From contig NZ_JADNGY010000001.1 of assembly GCF_015553625.1 (NCBI RefSeq), positions 274,731 through 338,730 on the forward strand: 64,000 nt of DNA, given 5' to 3'. The notes under the pieces were generated by a model, which saw nothing but the letters and a program-made list of their open reading frames with translations, was not told the origin of the DNA and did not search any database. Position 1 is the first letter of the stretch. Every line of letters starts with the position of its first letter. Positions 24,547 to 33,700 of this stretch are shown here, one piece after another. The translations under genes and the position numbers were made by a program. The stretch comes from Streptococcus australis. Its GTDB lineage: Bacteria; Bacillota; Bacilli; Lactobacillales; Streptococcaceae.

Positions 24547-25605
24547 TTAATCAGCTTGATAAATCGTATCGATGACACGCTTTGCTTCTTCGTAATTCCC
24601 CAAGTAGTCTTGCCCGAGATAGGCTGTAGGGATATCCGAGAGGTATTGGTGGCGGAGGTGATCCAGGTGATTTGAAAAACTGGTGCGAATTTCATCATCT
24701 GCCATGGTCATATCACGGAAGCCATCATTGACATAGGATCCAATGGGTTGAACAAATAAAATTAGATCCCATTTTTCCTTAGCTAGGATACTGACGAAGA
24801 GGTTGTCAAAAGTATCCGTCATACTGGTCTCTGGGCCTTCTACTTCCATATAGTAGTCGTAATAGCCCTTCGTCACCAGAGAATTCGTATCCGCAATCAC
24901 TAGCCCTCGATTGGCGCTACTATCAATCAATTTAGAAGTCTGATCGTATTGCCCCAACAAGAGGTAATAGTAATCTTTTGGTGTCAGCTCATCATCCCGT
25001 ACATTATTTCTAATCTGGTACTCGCGAGCATATTCTAAGCTCACTGGTGCATCATAGAAGCGGGCCAAATCTTTTGCCAAGGTTGTCTTCCCGTTGCTAG
25101 CACTCCCCATAATGAGGACTTTCTTCGTGAACTGACGGCGGAAGGGTTGGGCAATGTATTTCCAATACTTGCTCGGGTTCTCTCTGATGAGGGTCCCTGA
25201 AATGCCAAATTGACGTTCCTGCAGGCGAGCTTCAAAACCTCGCGCTTCAAGTTCTTCTTGGTAAGTCTTCTCTCCAACAAAGAAGACTAAATCTTCTCTC
25301 TTAGAATCATATTGAATCGTTTCTAAGGCGGTTTTCAACCAAGGTTCCCATCCCAAGGGATAGCGAGGAAGTTCTGTCTCATCGAGTTTATAAATCTGAG
25401 TGAGTTCATCATTTGAAAAACCTTCTCGAATATAGCGAAAACGTTTTTGCAAAGGAAGGCCAACTTCTTCTCCTCGGTCACCTTTGTAACCAGAGACAAT
25501 CACACAAACGCGGTCACATTGGCGTTTTGCCCGTTGAATTAAATCAATATGCCCTTGATGAAGGGGGGCAAACGTTCCAAATACCACTGCCACTCTTTCT
25601 TTCAT
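24547..25605 (-). CDS. nadR: bifunctional NMN adenylyltransferase/ribosylnicotinamide kinase NadR
   Basis: 352 aa. The N-terminal nucleotidyltransferase (about 1-160) has VVFGTFAPLHQGHIDLI and ISGTLIRENP. The C-terminal kinase (about 165-352) has the P-loop MGSASNGKTTLAKDLA. There is no N-terminal helix-turn-helix as in the enterobacterial protein, so it is an enzyme and not a DNA-binding regulator. It converts nicotinamide riboside to NMN and then NAD. First gene of the operon, with a strong promoter and a palindrome upstream. Confidence 0.93.
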   Translation of the reverse strand: MKERVAVVFGTFAPLHQGHIDLIQRAKRQCDRVCVIVSGYKGDRGEEVGLPLQKRFRYIREGFSNDELTQIYKLDETELPRYPLGWEPWLKTALETIQYDSKREDLVFFVGEKTYQEELEARGFEARLQERQFGISGTLIRENPSKYWKYIAQPFRRQFTKKVLIMGSASNGKTTLAKDLARFYDAPVSLEYAREYQIRNNVRDDELTPKDYYYLLLGQYDQTSKLIDSSANRGLVIADTNSLVTKGYYDYYMEVEGPETSMTDTFDNLFVSILAKEKWDLILFVQPIGSYVNDGFRDMTMADDEIRTSFSNHLDHLRHQYLSDIPTAYLGQDYLGNYEEAKRVIDTIYQAD

Positions 25606-25630
25606 CTAACTGGCTCCTTTATCATAATGT

Positions 25631-25644
25631 CAAAACATGTTTTG
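25631..25644 (-). promoter_or_regulatory. palindromic operator candidate upstream of nadR
   Basis: CAAAACATGTTTTG is a perfect 14-bp palindrome located between the -10 and the nadR ribosome-binding site, where a repressor would block transcription. The Nudix/NrtR-like product of the same operon is the obvious candidate ligand-responsive binder (inference). Confidence 0.5.
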
Positions 25645-25655
25645 CTTATGATTTT

Positions 25656-25683
25656 ATTATAAACTATAATTTCAATCTGTCAA
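25656..25683 (-). promoter_or_regulatory. nadR-pnuC-Nudix operon promoter
   Basis: TTGACA (25683-25678), 16-nt spacer, TATAAT (25661-25656). Confidence 0.82.
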
Positions 25684-25714
25684 TACCTTTTTATAAAAAA
25701 ATATAATTTTGTAA

Positions 25715-25765
25715 AACAAAAATTAAAAAGATTCAACTCTGTATGTTATTATACAGAATTGAATC
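25715..25765 (-). terminator. terminator downstream of the 25808-26551 lipoprotein gene
   Basis: Long stem GATTCAA-TCTGTAT / ATACAGA-TTGAATC with one unpaired position on each side and a 6-nt loop, then T5 and further T-rich sequence on the minus strand. Confidence 0.85.
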
Positions 25766-25807
25766 TCTGATTTCAATCATTTTTTTAATTTTCTCAGTGG
25801 CAAGACA

Positions 25808-26551
25808 TTATTCCCGAACCAAGGCATGCGTATGGCCTTTTTCTGTCACTTGAACACTTGCCAGTTGGCCATCTTGACCAACGACTATATCCAAGCTAGC
25901 TACAGATCCATCTTGGGCGGAAATCAAGCCAGCATGATAATGACCTTGATCCAAGTTGTATTCATAGCTTCCAATCGTATAGCCCACTGCATCGCCACCT
26001 GAAGTTTGTATGGTCACTTGGCCTCCTTGCCCGATTGTTACAGCTGTATCGCGACCGTCGGTCCAACTACCTATTGCTCCAGAATAATCCCCTGAGGCAT
26101 AAGCTAATACACCTTTATAGCGTGGGTTCTCTGTCTTAGAGGCTTGCTCTTTTGCAGTCGTGCGACCTTCTTCCAAGCTAGGTAGTTTTGGTTTTTCAGG
26201 TGCTGAAGTCACTGCTGGATGTGTTTCTTTGGAAGGAGTTGGGGCCAGGCTTTGACTGACTTGTGGAACTCTTGGTGTCACCGGAGTTGACGGAGTCTCT
26301 TGGCTCGCTTGTGTTTCACTCGAAGCGATGGCAGGAGTTTTTGCCACTTCTGCGCTTTGTTGGCTTTGTGTGGTTTTGCCTGTAGCCTTTTTCTCTTCTT
26401 TTTTACTCGTAGAGCTTTGTTTCACTTGCTCAATTTTACTAGTTGAAGATGGACTGGTTTCCTTTTTCTTTTCTGATCCACAGCCGCTTAAGAGAAGAGC
26501 AGCGGTTAAAGCAAGGGTTGACAGACTAAATAAGGTTCCTTTCATTTTCAT
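25808..26551 (-). CDS. lipoprotein with Ser/Thr/Lys-rich linker, unknown function
   Basis: 247 aa. A type II signal peptide ends with lipobox LLSGC (Cys about 24), so it is membrane-anchored by lipid. Residues about 25-145 are a low-complexity Ser/Thr/Lys/Gln/Pro linker spanning the wall. The C-terminal 100 residues form a compact beta-rich domain (YKGVLAYASGDYSGAIGSW ... GYTIGSYEYNLDQGHYHAGL) of unknown ligand. GGAGGTATTGCC precedes the ATG. The promoter region carries repeated TGTAACA-type sequences. Confidence 0.83.
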   Translation of the reverse strand: MKMKGTLFSLSTLALTAALLLSGCGSEKKKETSPSSTSKIEQVKQSSTSKKEEKKATGKTTQSQQSAEVAKTPAIASSETQASQETPSTPVTPRVPQVSQSLAPTPSKETHPAVTSAPEKPKLPSLEEGRTTAKEQASKTENPRYKGVLAYASGDYSGAIGSWTDGRDTAVTIGQGGQVTIQTSGGDAVGYTIGSYEYNLDQGHYHAGLISAQDGSVASLDIVVGQDGQLASVQVTEKGHTHALVRE

Positions 26552-26568
26552 GGCAATACCTCCCCTTT

Positions 26569-26602
26569 TGTAACATTTGTTACATTTTGTAATACAATTG
26601 TA
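26569..26602 (-). promoter_or_regulatory. repeated palindromic elements upstream of the lipoprotein gene
   Basis: TGTAACATTTGTTACA (26569-26584) is a perfect 7+2+7 palindrome. TACAATTGTA (26593-26602) is a second palindrome, flanked by TGTAA and TAACA. The second fits the TACA-NN-TGTA consensus of CopY/BlaI-type repressors. The regulator is not encoded nearby. Confidence 0.5.
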
Positions 26603-26664
26603 ACATTTATCTATAGGGAAGTCAAGAGGATTTACGATACTTATAAAAAATAGAAACTAGTTTC

Positions 26665-26713
26665 AAAAAAAGAGTGAATGATTGGAGCTCTACTCCAATC
26701 ATTCACTCTTTTT
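26665..26713. terminator. strong bidirectional terminator
   Basis: AAGAGTGAATGATTGGAG / CTCCAATCATTCACTCTT, an uninterrupted 18-bp stem with A- and T-runs on either side. It ends the ctsR-clpC-ECF-DUF4430 transcript. Confidence 0.92.
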
Positions 26714-26714
26714 C

Positions 26715-27119
26715 TTATTGATAAACTTCTTGATAAAATTCGATGGTATCTCCATCTTGGACAGTCGTTTCTGCTGCCCCTTTTGGTGCCATCTCTCCAT
26801 TGATCTTGTACATCCAATAGAGCCCCTTGCTTTCATCCTGAGCTACGCCATCGATCGAGGTGATGAAGCCACTCTTCTCCTCAATCTTGTAGTTAGCCTT
26901 CAGGACTTCCATCAGGTTGGCTTTTTCAGCAACCTTCAAGGTCTTGCTTTGAGCTTCTTGCCCTTCAGGGACGATACTGACCGTAATGGTAATTTGTTTT
27001 TCTTTAGCTACTTGTGAGCTAGAAGCTGAGTTTTTCGTAGTCGATGGTGTGCTTTGTCCGCAACTGACCAATACAAGAGCCGTTAGGACAGCAAAGAAGC
27101 TATAAAGTGTTTTTTTCAT
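26715..27119 (-). CDS. DUF4430-domain lipoprotein
   Basis: 134 aa with lipobox LVLVSC (Cys 20), a Ser-rich linker and one DUF4430 domain (about 43-134) with GLYWMYKINGE and DGDTIEFYQEVYQ. DUF4430 resembles the beta-domain of transcobalamin/intrinsic factor, and such proteins often sit beside ECF transporters. The ATG lies 20 nt inside the 3' end of the ECF S-component gene, preceded by AGGAGA, so the two are translationally coupled. Likely an extracellular ligand-capture partner for that transporter; cobalamin is the leading guess. Confidence 0.82.
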   Translation of the reverse strand: MKKTLYSFFAVLTALVLVSCGQSTPSTTKNSASSSQVAKEKQITITVSIVPEGQEAQSKTLKVAEKANLMEVLKANYKIEEKSGFITSIDGVAQDESKGLYWMYKINGEMAPKGAAETTVQDGDTIEFYQEVYQ

Positions 27120-27588
27120 GATAGAATCTCCTAAATATTGTATAAAGTAGAGGGTAAAAACAGACGGTGGAAAGGGCGTGGGCTAGGTTAAAGCTAAAGC
27201 CATTCACCAGTGCATAGGTCCACCAAGGCATGTGGTAGAGGACAGCATAAAGACTGTCAATCACTATCCCGTAGAGAAAGGATAAGATGCCGACCACTAG
27301 GGTTTGGACTTGCAAAGACAAGTGGCGGTAAAGCCCCCGCCAAAGAGTCAAGAGGAGGCCAAAGGCCAGTATCTGAGCGAGCACCACTGGGCTCATCCCC
27401 AAGAGAAAAGCCGAGGTAAACATGGTGACCGCCATCACCAAAAAGGCAAATTGCCAGTCTTCAAATAGCACCAGTAAAAAGAAAATGGCACTAATGGGTT
27501 GGACATTGGGCAAGAAGGCAAAGGCTTGTCTCAGCACCACACAGAGGGCTGCTAAGAGGGTGATTCGGGTCAAGCGTTTGAGAGGCAC
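27100..27588 (-). CDS. ECF transporter S component
   Basis: A 162-aa membrane protein with about six hydrophobic segments; the N-terminus RLTRITLLAALCVVLRQAF followed by PNVQPISAIFFLLVLF is typical of S components, which bind the vitamin and use a shared EcfA-A'-T module encoded elsewhere. The start is a GTG at 27588 with AGGAGG upstream, only 11 nt after the clpC stop. No terminator separates them, so it is co-transcribed with ctsR-clpC. Substrate not determinable; the coupled DUF4430 lipoprotein hints at a cobalamin-like ligand. Confidence 0.82.
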   Translation of the reverse strand: MPLKRLTRITLLAALCVVLRQAFAFLPNVQPISAIFFLLVLFEDWQFAFLVMAVTMFTSAFLLGMSPVVLAQILAFGLLLTLWRGLYRHLSLQVQTLVVGILSFLYGIVIDSLYAVLYHMPWWTYALVNGFSFNLAHALSTVCFYPLLYTIFRRFYHEKNTL

Positions 27589-27599
27589 TGCATATCCTC

Positions 27600-30029
27600 C
27601 TAGTCAATCGTGAAGTTAAGCTGACCAGACTTGACACCTACCTTGAGGGTTTGCCCTTCAGCCACTTCTCCTCTCAAGAGGATCTCTGCCAAGTAGTCTT
27701 CCACCTGGGTCTGGATGGTTCGGCGCAAAGGACGCGCTCCCATCTCTGGATCATATCCGTGAGTCGCCAGCCATTTAAGGGCAGACGCTTGGAATTTCAG
27801 AGTAATGCCTTTCTCTGCTAGAGATTGAACCAAGGGTTTCACCATAATCTTGACAATCTCATGCATTTGGTCACTGGTCAAGCTATGGAAGACAACCTTC
27901 TCATCAATCCGGTTGATAAACTCTGGTCGATAGGTCTTCTTCAACTCTTCGAAGATGCGTTTCTCCATATTGGCTTGGTCAAAGCGAATATCCTTAGCTC
28001 CAAAGCCAACCGTCTTATCATCTCGTAAAGCGGTAGCTCCCAAGTTTGAGGTCATGATAATAATGGTATTGGAGAAATCTACCTTGCGTCCCTTGCTGTC
28101 GGTCAAGACACCGTCATCCAAGACTTGCAAGAGAACGTTAAAGATATCTGGATGGGCTTTTTCCACCTCATCAAACAAGAGGACTGAATATGGTTTGTTG
28201 CGGACTTTTTCCGTCAACTCGCCCCCTTCTTCATAACCGACATAGCCTGGAGGGGCACCGTTGAGACGACTGGCTGCAAATTTCTCCATGTATTCACTCA
28301 TATCAAAGCGGATCAAAGCGGACTCGTCATCAAAGAGGACTTCAGCCAGCGCCTTCGCCAGCTCAGTCTTCCCGACCCCAGTGGGACCGAGGAAGAGGAA
28401 GGAGCCAATTGGCCGTTTATGAGACCGAATTCCCGACTGATTACGGCGAATGGCTCGGCTGATACTTGAGACAGCCTGATCCTGACCGATCACGCGCTTA
28501 TGAAGTTCTGCTTCCAATTCAAGGTATTTCTTAGCTGCTGTTTGGGTTAGTTTCTCCACAGGAATGCCTGACAATTGACTGAGCGTCTTCAGGATATCCT
28601 CTTCCTTAACTTCTAGCTGGTAGCCTTTTGGACTGGCATCTTCTTTTAGCAACTGAGCAACTTTTTTCCACTGCCCCTTGAGCAAGGCTTGATCGGCAGC
28701 TGTCAAGTCGGACTGAAGACCGGCTTGAGGCCCCTTGTTTTGCACGGTCGCTGCCGCCTCATCCAAGAGGTCAATGGCGGAGTCAGGTAAGAGGCGACTG
28801 GTCAAATAACGATTGGCATAGACAACAGCTGTCTCGATGGCCTCATCCGTAATATGGACACGGTGGTGACGTTCATAGGTCTTCTTGAGCCCTTGCAAAA
28901 TCGCAATGCTATCTGCAACTGAGGGTTGCTCAATCAAGACCTTAGCAAAGCGGCGTGACAGAGCAGCGTCTTTTTCAATGTGTTTTTGGTATTCTTCTTG
29001 CGTAGTGGCTCCTACGGTCCGTAGGGTCCCGCGAGCCAAGGCTGGCTTCAAGATATTGGCAGCATCCAAGGTGGAGTCAATCCCAGAGCCAGAGCCCATA
29101 ATGGTATGGAGCTCATCAATGAAGAGGATGACATGGCCATCTTCTTCGATATCATTGATGATGTTGTTCATCCGCTCTTCAAAATCTCCACGGAACCGCG
29201 TCCCTGCGACAACATTCATCAAGTCCAATTCTAGGACCCGCATTTTAGCCAGTTCCGTCGGGACATCTCCGCTGGCAATCCGTTGAGCCAAGCCCAAGGC
29301 TAGAGCGGTCTTTCCGACACCGGCATCCCCGACCAGAACTGGGTTATTTTTTGTTTTACGGCTCAAAATCTGAATCATCCGCGAGATTTCTTGACCCCGA
29401 CCAATCACCGGTTCCAAACTGCCATTGCGAGCCATTTCTGTCAAATCTCGGGTGTAGTCTTCCAAACCACCGCTGGTAGAGGCTGGCATGCCCATCATAT
29501 TTCCCATGGTTTGACGATTGGGTTGCTGGGCTCGATAGAGCGAACGAATGGCCTTGACAGCTTCCTTGTCCCAACCTGCTCGTTGCTCCAAGCTCTTCCG
29601 AAGCTCGACGATTTTAATGCCCTCTTCCTGATCATCATAGCGGAAGCCGACATATTCCAATACTTGAGAAGCCAAGGTCCCCCGCTCTAATAGAAGCGCC
29701 AAGAGGACATGCTCTGTTCCAAGACTTTTGGCATGGACTGCCTGGGCAATCTCTTGGGAACGTTTCATGATTTCTTCGACACGGAAAGAAAAAGGAAACA
29801 CCTCATAGCGGCCATCCCTCTGGTAGACTTGACCCGTAATGTGCTCCGCCGCATCTTGAAAATCATCAATCTGCATAGGATAGTCACTTAAGACAGAACC
29901 AGCTACACTATAAGGATTATTGGCTAGGGCCACTAGGATATGCCAGGTATCTAGCGTTTGGGACTCAAAATGACCCGCCAAGATTTGAGCGGCTTCAATC
30001 GTTTCTAATAAGGCTTTTGAATAGTTCAT
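27600..30029 (-). CDS. clpC: ATP-dependent Clp protease ATP-binding subunit ClpC
   Basis: 809 aa, a two-ring Hsp100: an N-terminal repeat domain (about 1-145), first AAA+ with Walker A VGDAGVGKTALAL and Walker B VILFIDELHT, a UVR-less or short middle region, second AAA+ with LGPTGVGKTELAKAL and SVLLFDEVEKAH, and a ClpB-type D2 C-terminal domain. It unfolds proteins for ClpP. A longer frame overlaps ctsR, but the ATG at 30029 begins MNYSKALLETI and follows AGAAAGGGA. It starts 7 nt after the ctsR stop. Confidence 0.95.
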   Translation of the reverse strand: MNYSKALLETIEAAQILAGHFESQTLDTWHILVALANNPYSVAGSVLSDYPMQIDDFQDAAEHITGQVYQRDGRYEVFPFSFRVEEIMKRSQEIAQAVHAKSLGTEHVLLALLLERGTLASQVLEYVGFRYDDQEEGIKIVELRKSLEQRAGWDKEAVKAIRSLYRAQQPNRQTMGNMMGMPASTSGGLEDYTRDLTEMARNGSLEPVIGRGQEISRMIQILSRKTKNNPVLVGDAGVGKTALALGLAQRIASGDVPTELAKMRVLELDLMNVVAGTRFRGDFEERMNNIINDIEEDGHVILFIDELHTIMGSGSGIDSTLDAANILKPALARGTLRTVGATTQEEYQKHIEKDAALSRRFAKVLIEQPSVADSIAILQGLKKTYERHHRVHITDEAIETAVVYANRYLTSRLLPDSAIDLLDEAAATVQNKGPQAGLQSDLTAADQALLKGQWKKVAQLLKEDASPKGYQLEVKEEDILKTLSQLSGIPVEKLTQTAAKKYLELEAELHKRVIGQDQAVSSISRAIRRNQSGIRSHKRPIGSFLFLGPTGVGKTELAKALAEVLFDDESALIRFDMSEYMEKFAASRLNGAPPGYVGYEEGGELTEKVRNKPYSVLLFDEVEKAHPDIFNVLLQVLDDGVLTDSKGRKVDFSNTIIIMTSNLGATALRDDKTVGFGAKDIRFDQANMEKRIFEELKKTYRPEFINRIDEKVVFHSLTSDQMHEIVKIMVKPLVQSLAEKGITLKFQASALKWLATHGYDPEMGARPLRRTIQTQVEDYLAEILLRGEVAEGQTLKVGVKSGQLNFTID

Positions 30030-30036
30030 AAGGAGA

Positions 30037-30495
30037 TTACATTCCCTTTCTATCGACTTGTTGGATAATTTTTCGTAGGATATTGGCTCGTAGGCAATGG
30101 GCTTCACTTCCCAGGACCTCGTCTGTCGTCGTCACTGACAAAAGCTCTGCTTCTCTCTTTGTAAGGACTTTTTCTTCAAATAGCATCTGGAGAATATCAC
30201 CAAAAACAGTCTGACTGATTTGTTCTCCGATGCTTGCGCCAAGCTCTTTTAGCATCTGGTGTTGGTCTGAAAATTGGACCTTGCCAATCCGGATATAACC
30301 GCCACCTCCACGCTTGCTCTCTACGATATAGCCTCGACTTTCGGTGAAGCGGGTCTTGATCACATAATTGATTTGACTAGGAACAACTTGGAAGACATCC
30401 GCTAATTCGCTTCTCTTGAGCTCTGCGATGCCTGCTTGGGCCAGTAGCGACTTGATATAGGCCTCAATGCTATCTGATGTATTTTTACTTGCCAT
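30037..30495 (-). CDS. ctsR: transcriptional repressor CtsR
   Basis: 152 aa. The winged helix-turn-helix reads DVFQVVPSQINYVIKTRF with the glycine-rich wing ESKRGGGGYIRI, the CtsR heat-sensing tetraglycine loop. The C-terminal domain carries the McsB/Clp interaction region. It represses clp heat-shock genes including its own operon. The ATG at 30495 (MASKNTSDS) follows AGAAAGGAGC; an upstream ATG adds 8 residues but lacks a site. Confidence 0.95.
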   Translation of the reverse strand: MASKNTSDSIEAYIKSLLAQAGIAELKRSELADVFQVVPSQINYVIKTRFTESRGYIVESKRGGGGYIRIGKVQFSDQHQMLKELGASIGEQISQTVFGDILQMLFEEKVLTKREAELLSVTTTDEVLGSEAHCLRANILRKIIQQVDRKGM

Positions 30496-30571
30496 GATGC
30501 TCCTTTCTAACCTTTTCATTCTAGATAAGCTCTCTGCTTTTCAGAGGATCAAAAATGGTCTCATCATCCAT

Positions 30572-30626
30572 GATGTCATTCTTGACCTTATCTGACTATT
30601 ATACAATTTTTACGCCTGTAAATAAA
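30572..30626 (-). promoter_or_regulatory. ctsR operon promoter and degenerate CtsR box
   Basis: TTTATT (30626-30621), 17-nt spacer, TATAAT (30603-30598). Just downstream AGGTCAAGAATGACATC (about 30589-30573) has the first half of the CtsR operator (GGTCAAA-NAN-GGTCAAA); the second half is degenerate. Confidence 0.55.
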
Positions 30627-30725
30627 GCAAAGACTACGTCGAGATGGAATCTGAAGACCCTTGTTGGTAGCCAGAAGGAGGCAAAAAAAGAGGATAGCTA
30701 TTGCTAACCTCTTGTAGAAGGGACT

Positions 30726-33700
30726 TTAGGATTTCCGACGAGCGTATTTCACTCTTCCGCCTAAGAAGCCTAAGCCGAGTAGTCCGATCCAAGCTAAGAA
30801 ACTTGCCTTCTCTGATCCTGTCTGTGGCAGTTTTTCTTGGGACTGCACAGGGTCTGGATTTACGGCTTCTACCACAGGAGAAGGAGGAGTCTCTTTCGAA
30901 GCCGTTGGTTTCAAAATTGGAGCAATTCCACTTCCTTTTTTGTCTTCTGGAGGAAGGAACGGTTTCGTTTCTTGTGAGTCTTCACTAGGACTTGTTGGTA
31001 GCGGCACATCCGGAATAATAGGAGCTTCTTCTACTTCCTTCGTCCCGACTTCTGTGATCTGGTCCTGAGCTTCCACTTCGACAAAGGCATCGACTTCTGT
31101 CCGAATTTCTTTGCCTTCTTCTTGTCGAACCTCAATCAATTTCAATCGGCGTCCGACCTTCCCTGCTTGAAGGATCCGGCTTTCGCCCTTGGCCAAGTCC
31201 TTGTTCTCACGTGTTTGACTCTCAAATGGAATCTCCTCCGCTTCGATGAGAAGTTCTGGTTTTTCAAGAATCAAATCCCGAACACCTTCTTCTGGTCGTG
31301 TCTGCGTCAGCGGTTCATAATTGTGAGCATCTCCTAAGATGGTTTCAAGGGCTTCCACTTGATTAGCTGCAGCAACCAAATCTGGTCGCTCTTGATTCAA
31401 CAACTGAGTCAAGTCCGTCAATTGTCCTTGAACCGTCGGTTTGAGGTCTGCTTTCAAGCGATCGAGAGAAGTAGCCTTAATCTTTTCTACTCCTTCTCTG
31501 ATGATCTGTTGCAGCTCTTCTTGACTGAGCAACTGACTATCTTTCCCTGAGAGGACAAATCGGTCGACCTGGATAGCTCTGGACGACTGAGGATCATTGA
31601 GGGCCGGATCCAGATGCAGGCGTAGCTGGTGGTAGCCTTTTGCTAGACCTTGTAGATTGACCAAACTCTGGTCGAGCTTGCGTTGGTCTCCGTAGCCACT
31701 GAAATAATGATCGCCTTCGATCTCATAATCATGGCCCCGACCTTCTTCGAAGGTCATTTCTTTTCCATCCAGGGTGACGCTGTAGAGCCCATGACTTGGA
31801 TCAACCACTCCTCGAACCTCCACACCTGTGCCCTTAAAGGTAATGGTCACTTCAATGTGTTTCTTGCCCTCCTCATTGGTCACTTGGTTAAAGCTAGACC
31901 AAGATTCTGTGCCATTTGAGAAGTTTGGATTGTCTGTCTCGTGCTGCCAACCCTCACTGTAATGCAGTTTTGGATCTTGGTCATCTACTTCTTTGCGATT
32001 TTCTGGAAGCAGGTCCTCGTTCATCACTTGGACTGTCAGTTCTGGAATAAAGCCGACCAGGCTTCCCTGATCCGGATGCAACAATTTGACCTTAAAGTCA
32101 TAGACATCGGTCGCTTTTCCTGCAAAATCAAGAGTTGGAACTTGGACTGTTTTTTCCGTCTCTCCATCTGCGAACTCAAGGGTGACATTGGTATCTTTGT
32201 AGACCTTGCCATGAACCCCTGTTCCTGGTTCTGTGATCAATTTGAGACTGGCACTTCCTTTAGAGCCACCTTTTCTCTTGACGACGACTTGCGCTGGGTC
32301 GCCTTTCTTAACAGCTAGGGTTGGCTGAGCAAACTCAAAGAGACCCTTTTCTTGGTTATTGAGGGAATAAATCCCTTCCGTTGCGATCGCATCTCCCTTG
32401 CTATTGACCAAGGTCAAGGTGTGGGATCCTGCTGCCAAGTCCGGTGTTTCATAGACCTTTTGGCTGCGTTTGCGGCTTGGGCTTTGGGTATTGACGGTCG
32501 CTAGCTTTTGGCCATCGACAGAGACATCCATTTCCCCATGACCAGGGTCGACAGTAGCGACCACATAGGCCTTGGTACCTTCAAACTGATAGGTCACCGA
32601 AGCTCCTTTTTCCTTGGTCCACATAGAGGTGCCTCGGACGCCTTCTCCCTCTTCATTCCATTGGCTATTGGCCCGGTCAGCAGTCCGGTCAGAATGATAA
32701 GTCAAACCAAGCGGGTAACCATCGGTTTCTTCGATGCTAGCTGGGGTCTTATAGACAGAGACACCGTTCAAGATTGGAGTGGCTTGGGCATCGGTGATGG
32801 ACACCCGGATATAGCGACTATCAACTGGTTGCCCTTTGATCAAACGGCGGTATCCTACGGTTGAGCCAGCTCCAAAAGGAACCCATTGACCATTTACAGC
32901 CACATCGATGGTGAAGCCAGAAATCCGTTGGCCTTTCTCGATGGTTTCTTTGAGCTCTACTACATCAAAGTGTTGCTCTTTTCCAAGATCGAGCACAAAA
33001 GAGCCGGTTTTGGCATCATCTGCAGGTGCCCAACTGGTCTTTTCATCGCCATCTGTCAAATGGCTGGCTGAATAATGAGCATTGCGTCGTGTCGAGTCAG
33101 CTTCGACCAAAGCTCCTGCCGCATAGTCCACACTGTAGAGTTGGTCCAAAGTCTGGCGGAATTCTTTCAAACGGGCCACATCGGCATCCGCAAATTTCCC
33201 ATCTTGATTCGGTGGAATATTAAGCAAAAGCGGGGTTCCACGGCCGACCGATTTGAAGTAAATGTCCATCAATTCGCGCAAGGACTTAGGCTCTTGGTTG
33301 TCATGGTAGAACCAGCCGGAGCGAATAGAAACATCCGCTTCTCCCACTGAGTATTGCTTCCCTTCTGGATCCCCGTGATTGAGGTAACTATTAGATGGAT
33401 TGTTACGAATCTTATCTGGATTGACCTTATGCCAAACTGGATCTCCAGCGATCCCCTTCTCATTTCCGATCCAACGAACATTGGTGGGCTCAGCCGAGAA
33501 GATGGCAATGTCCCCTTGGGCCTTACGAATGACATCAAACCACTTGTCGAAGGTATAGGTGACTTTTTGAGCCCCATCGCCCCGCGCTCCATCCATCCAG
33601 ACTTCTACGAACTTGCCCTTGTTACCATATTTTGGATCTTCAAGGATTTCTTTGAGCTGGTTGAGATAGTATTCGTTGTATTGGTCCTCTGTATCCACAT

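Noticed and set aside
25656..25683. Riboswitch upstream of nadR
   Set aside because: The leader is only about 45 nt and holds a palindrome rather than a folded aptamer.
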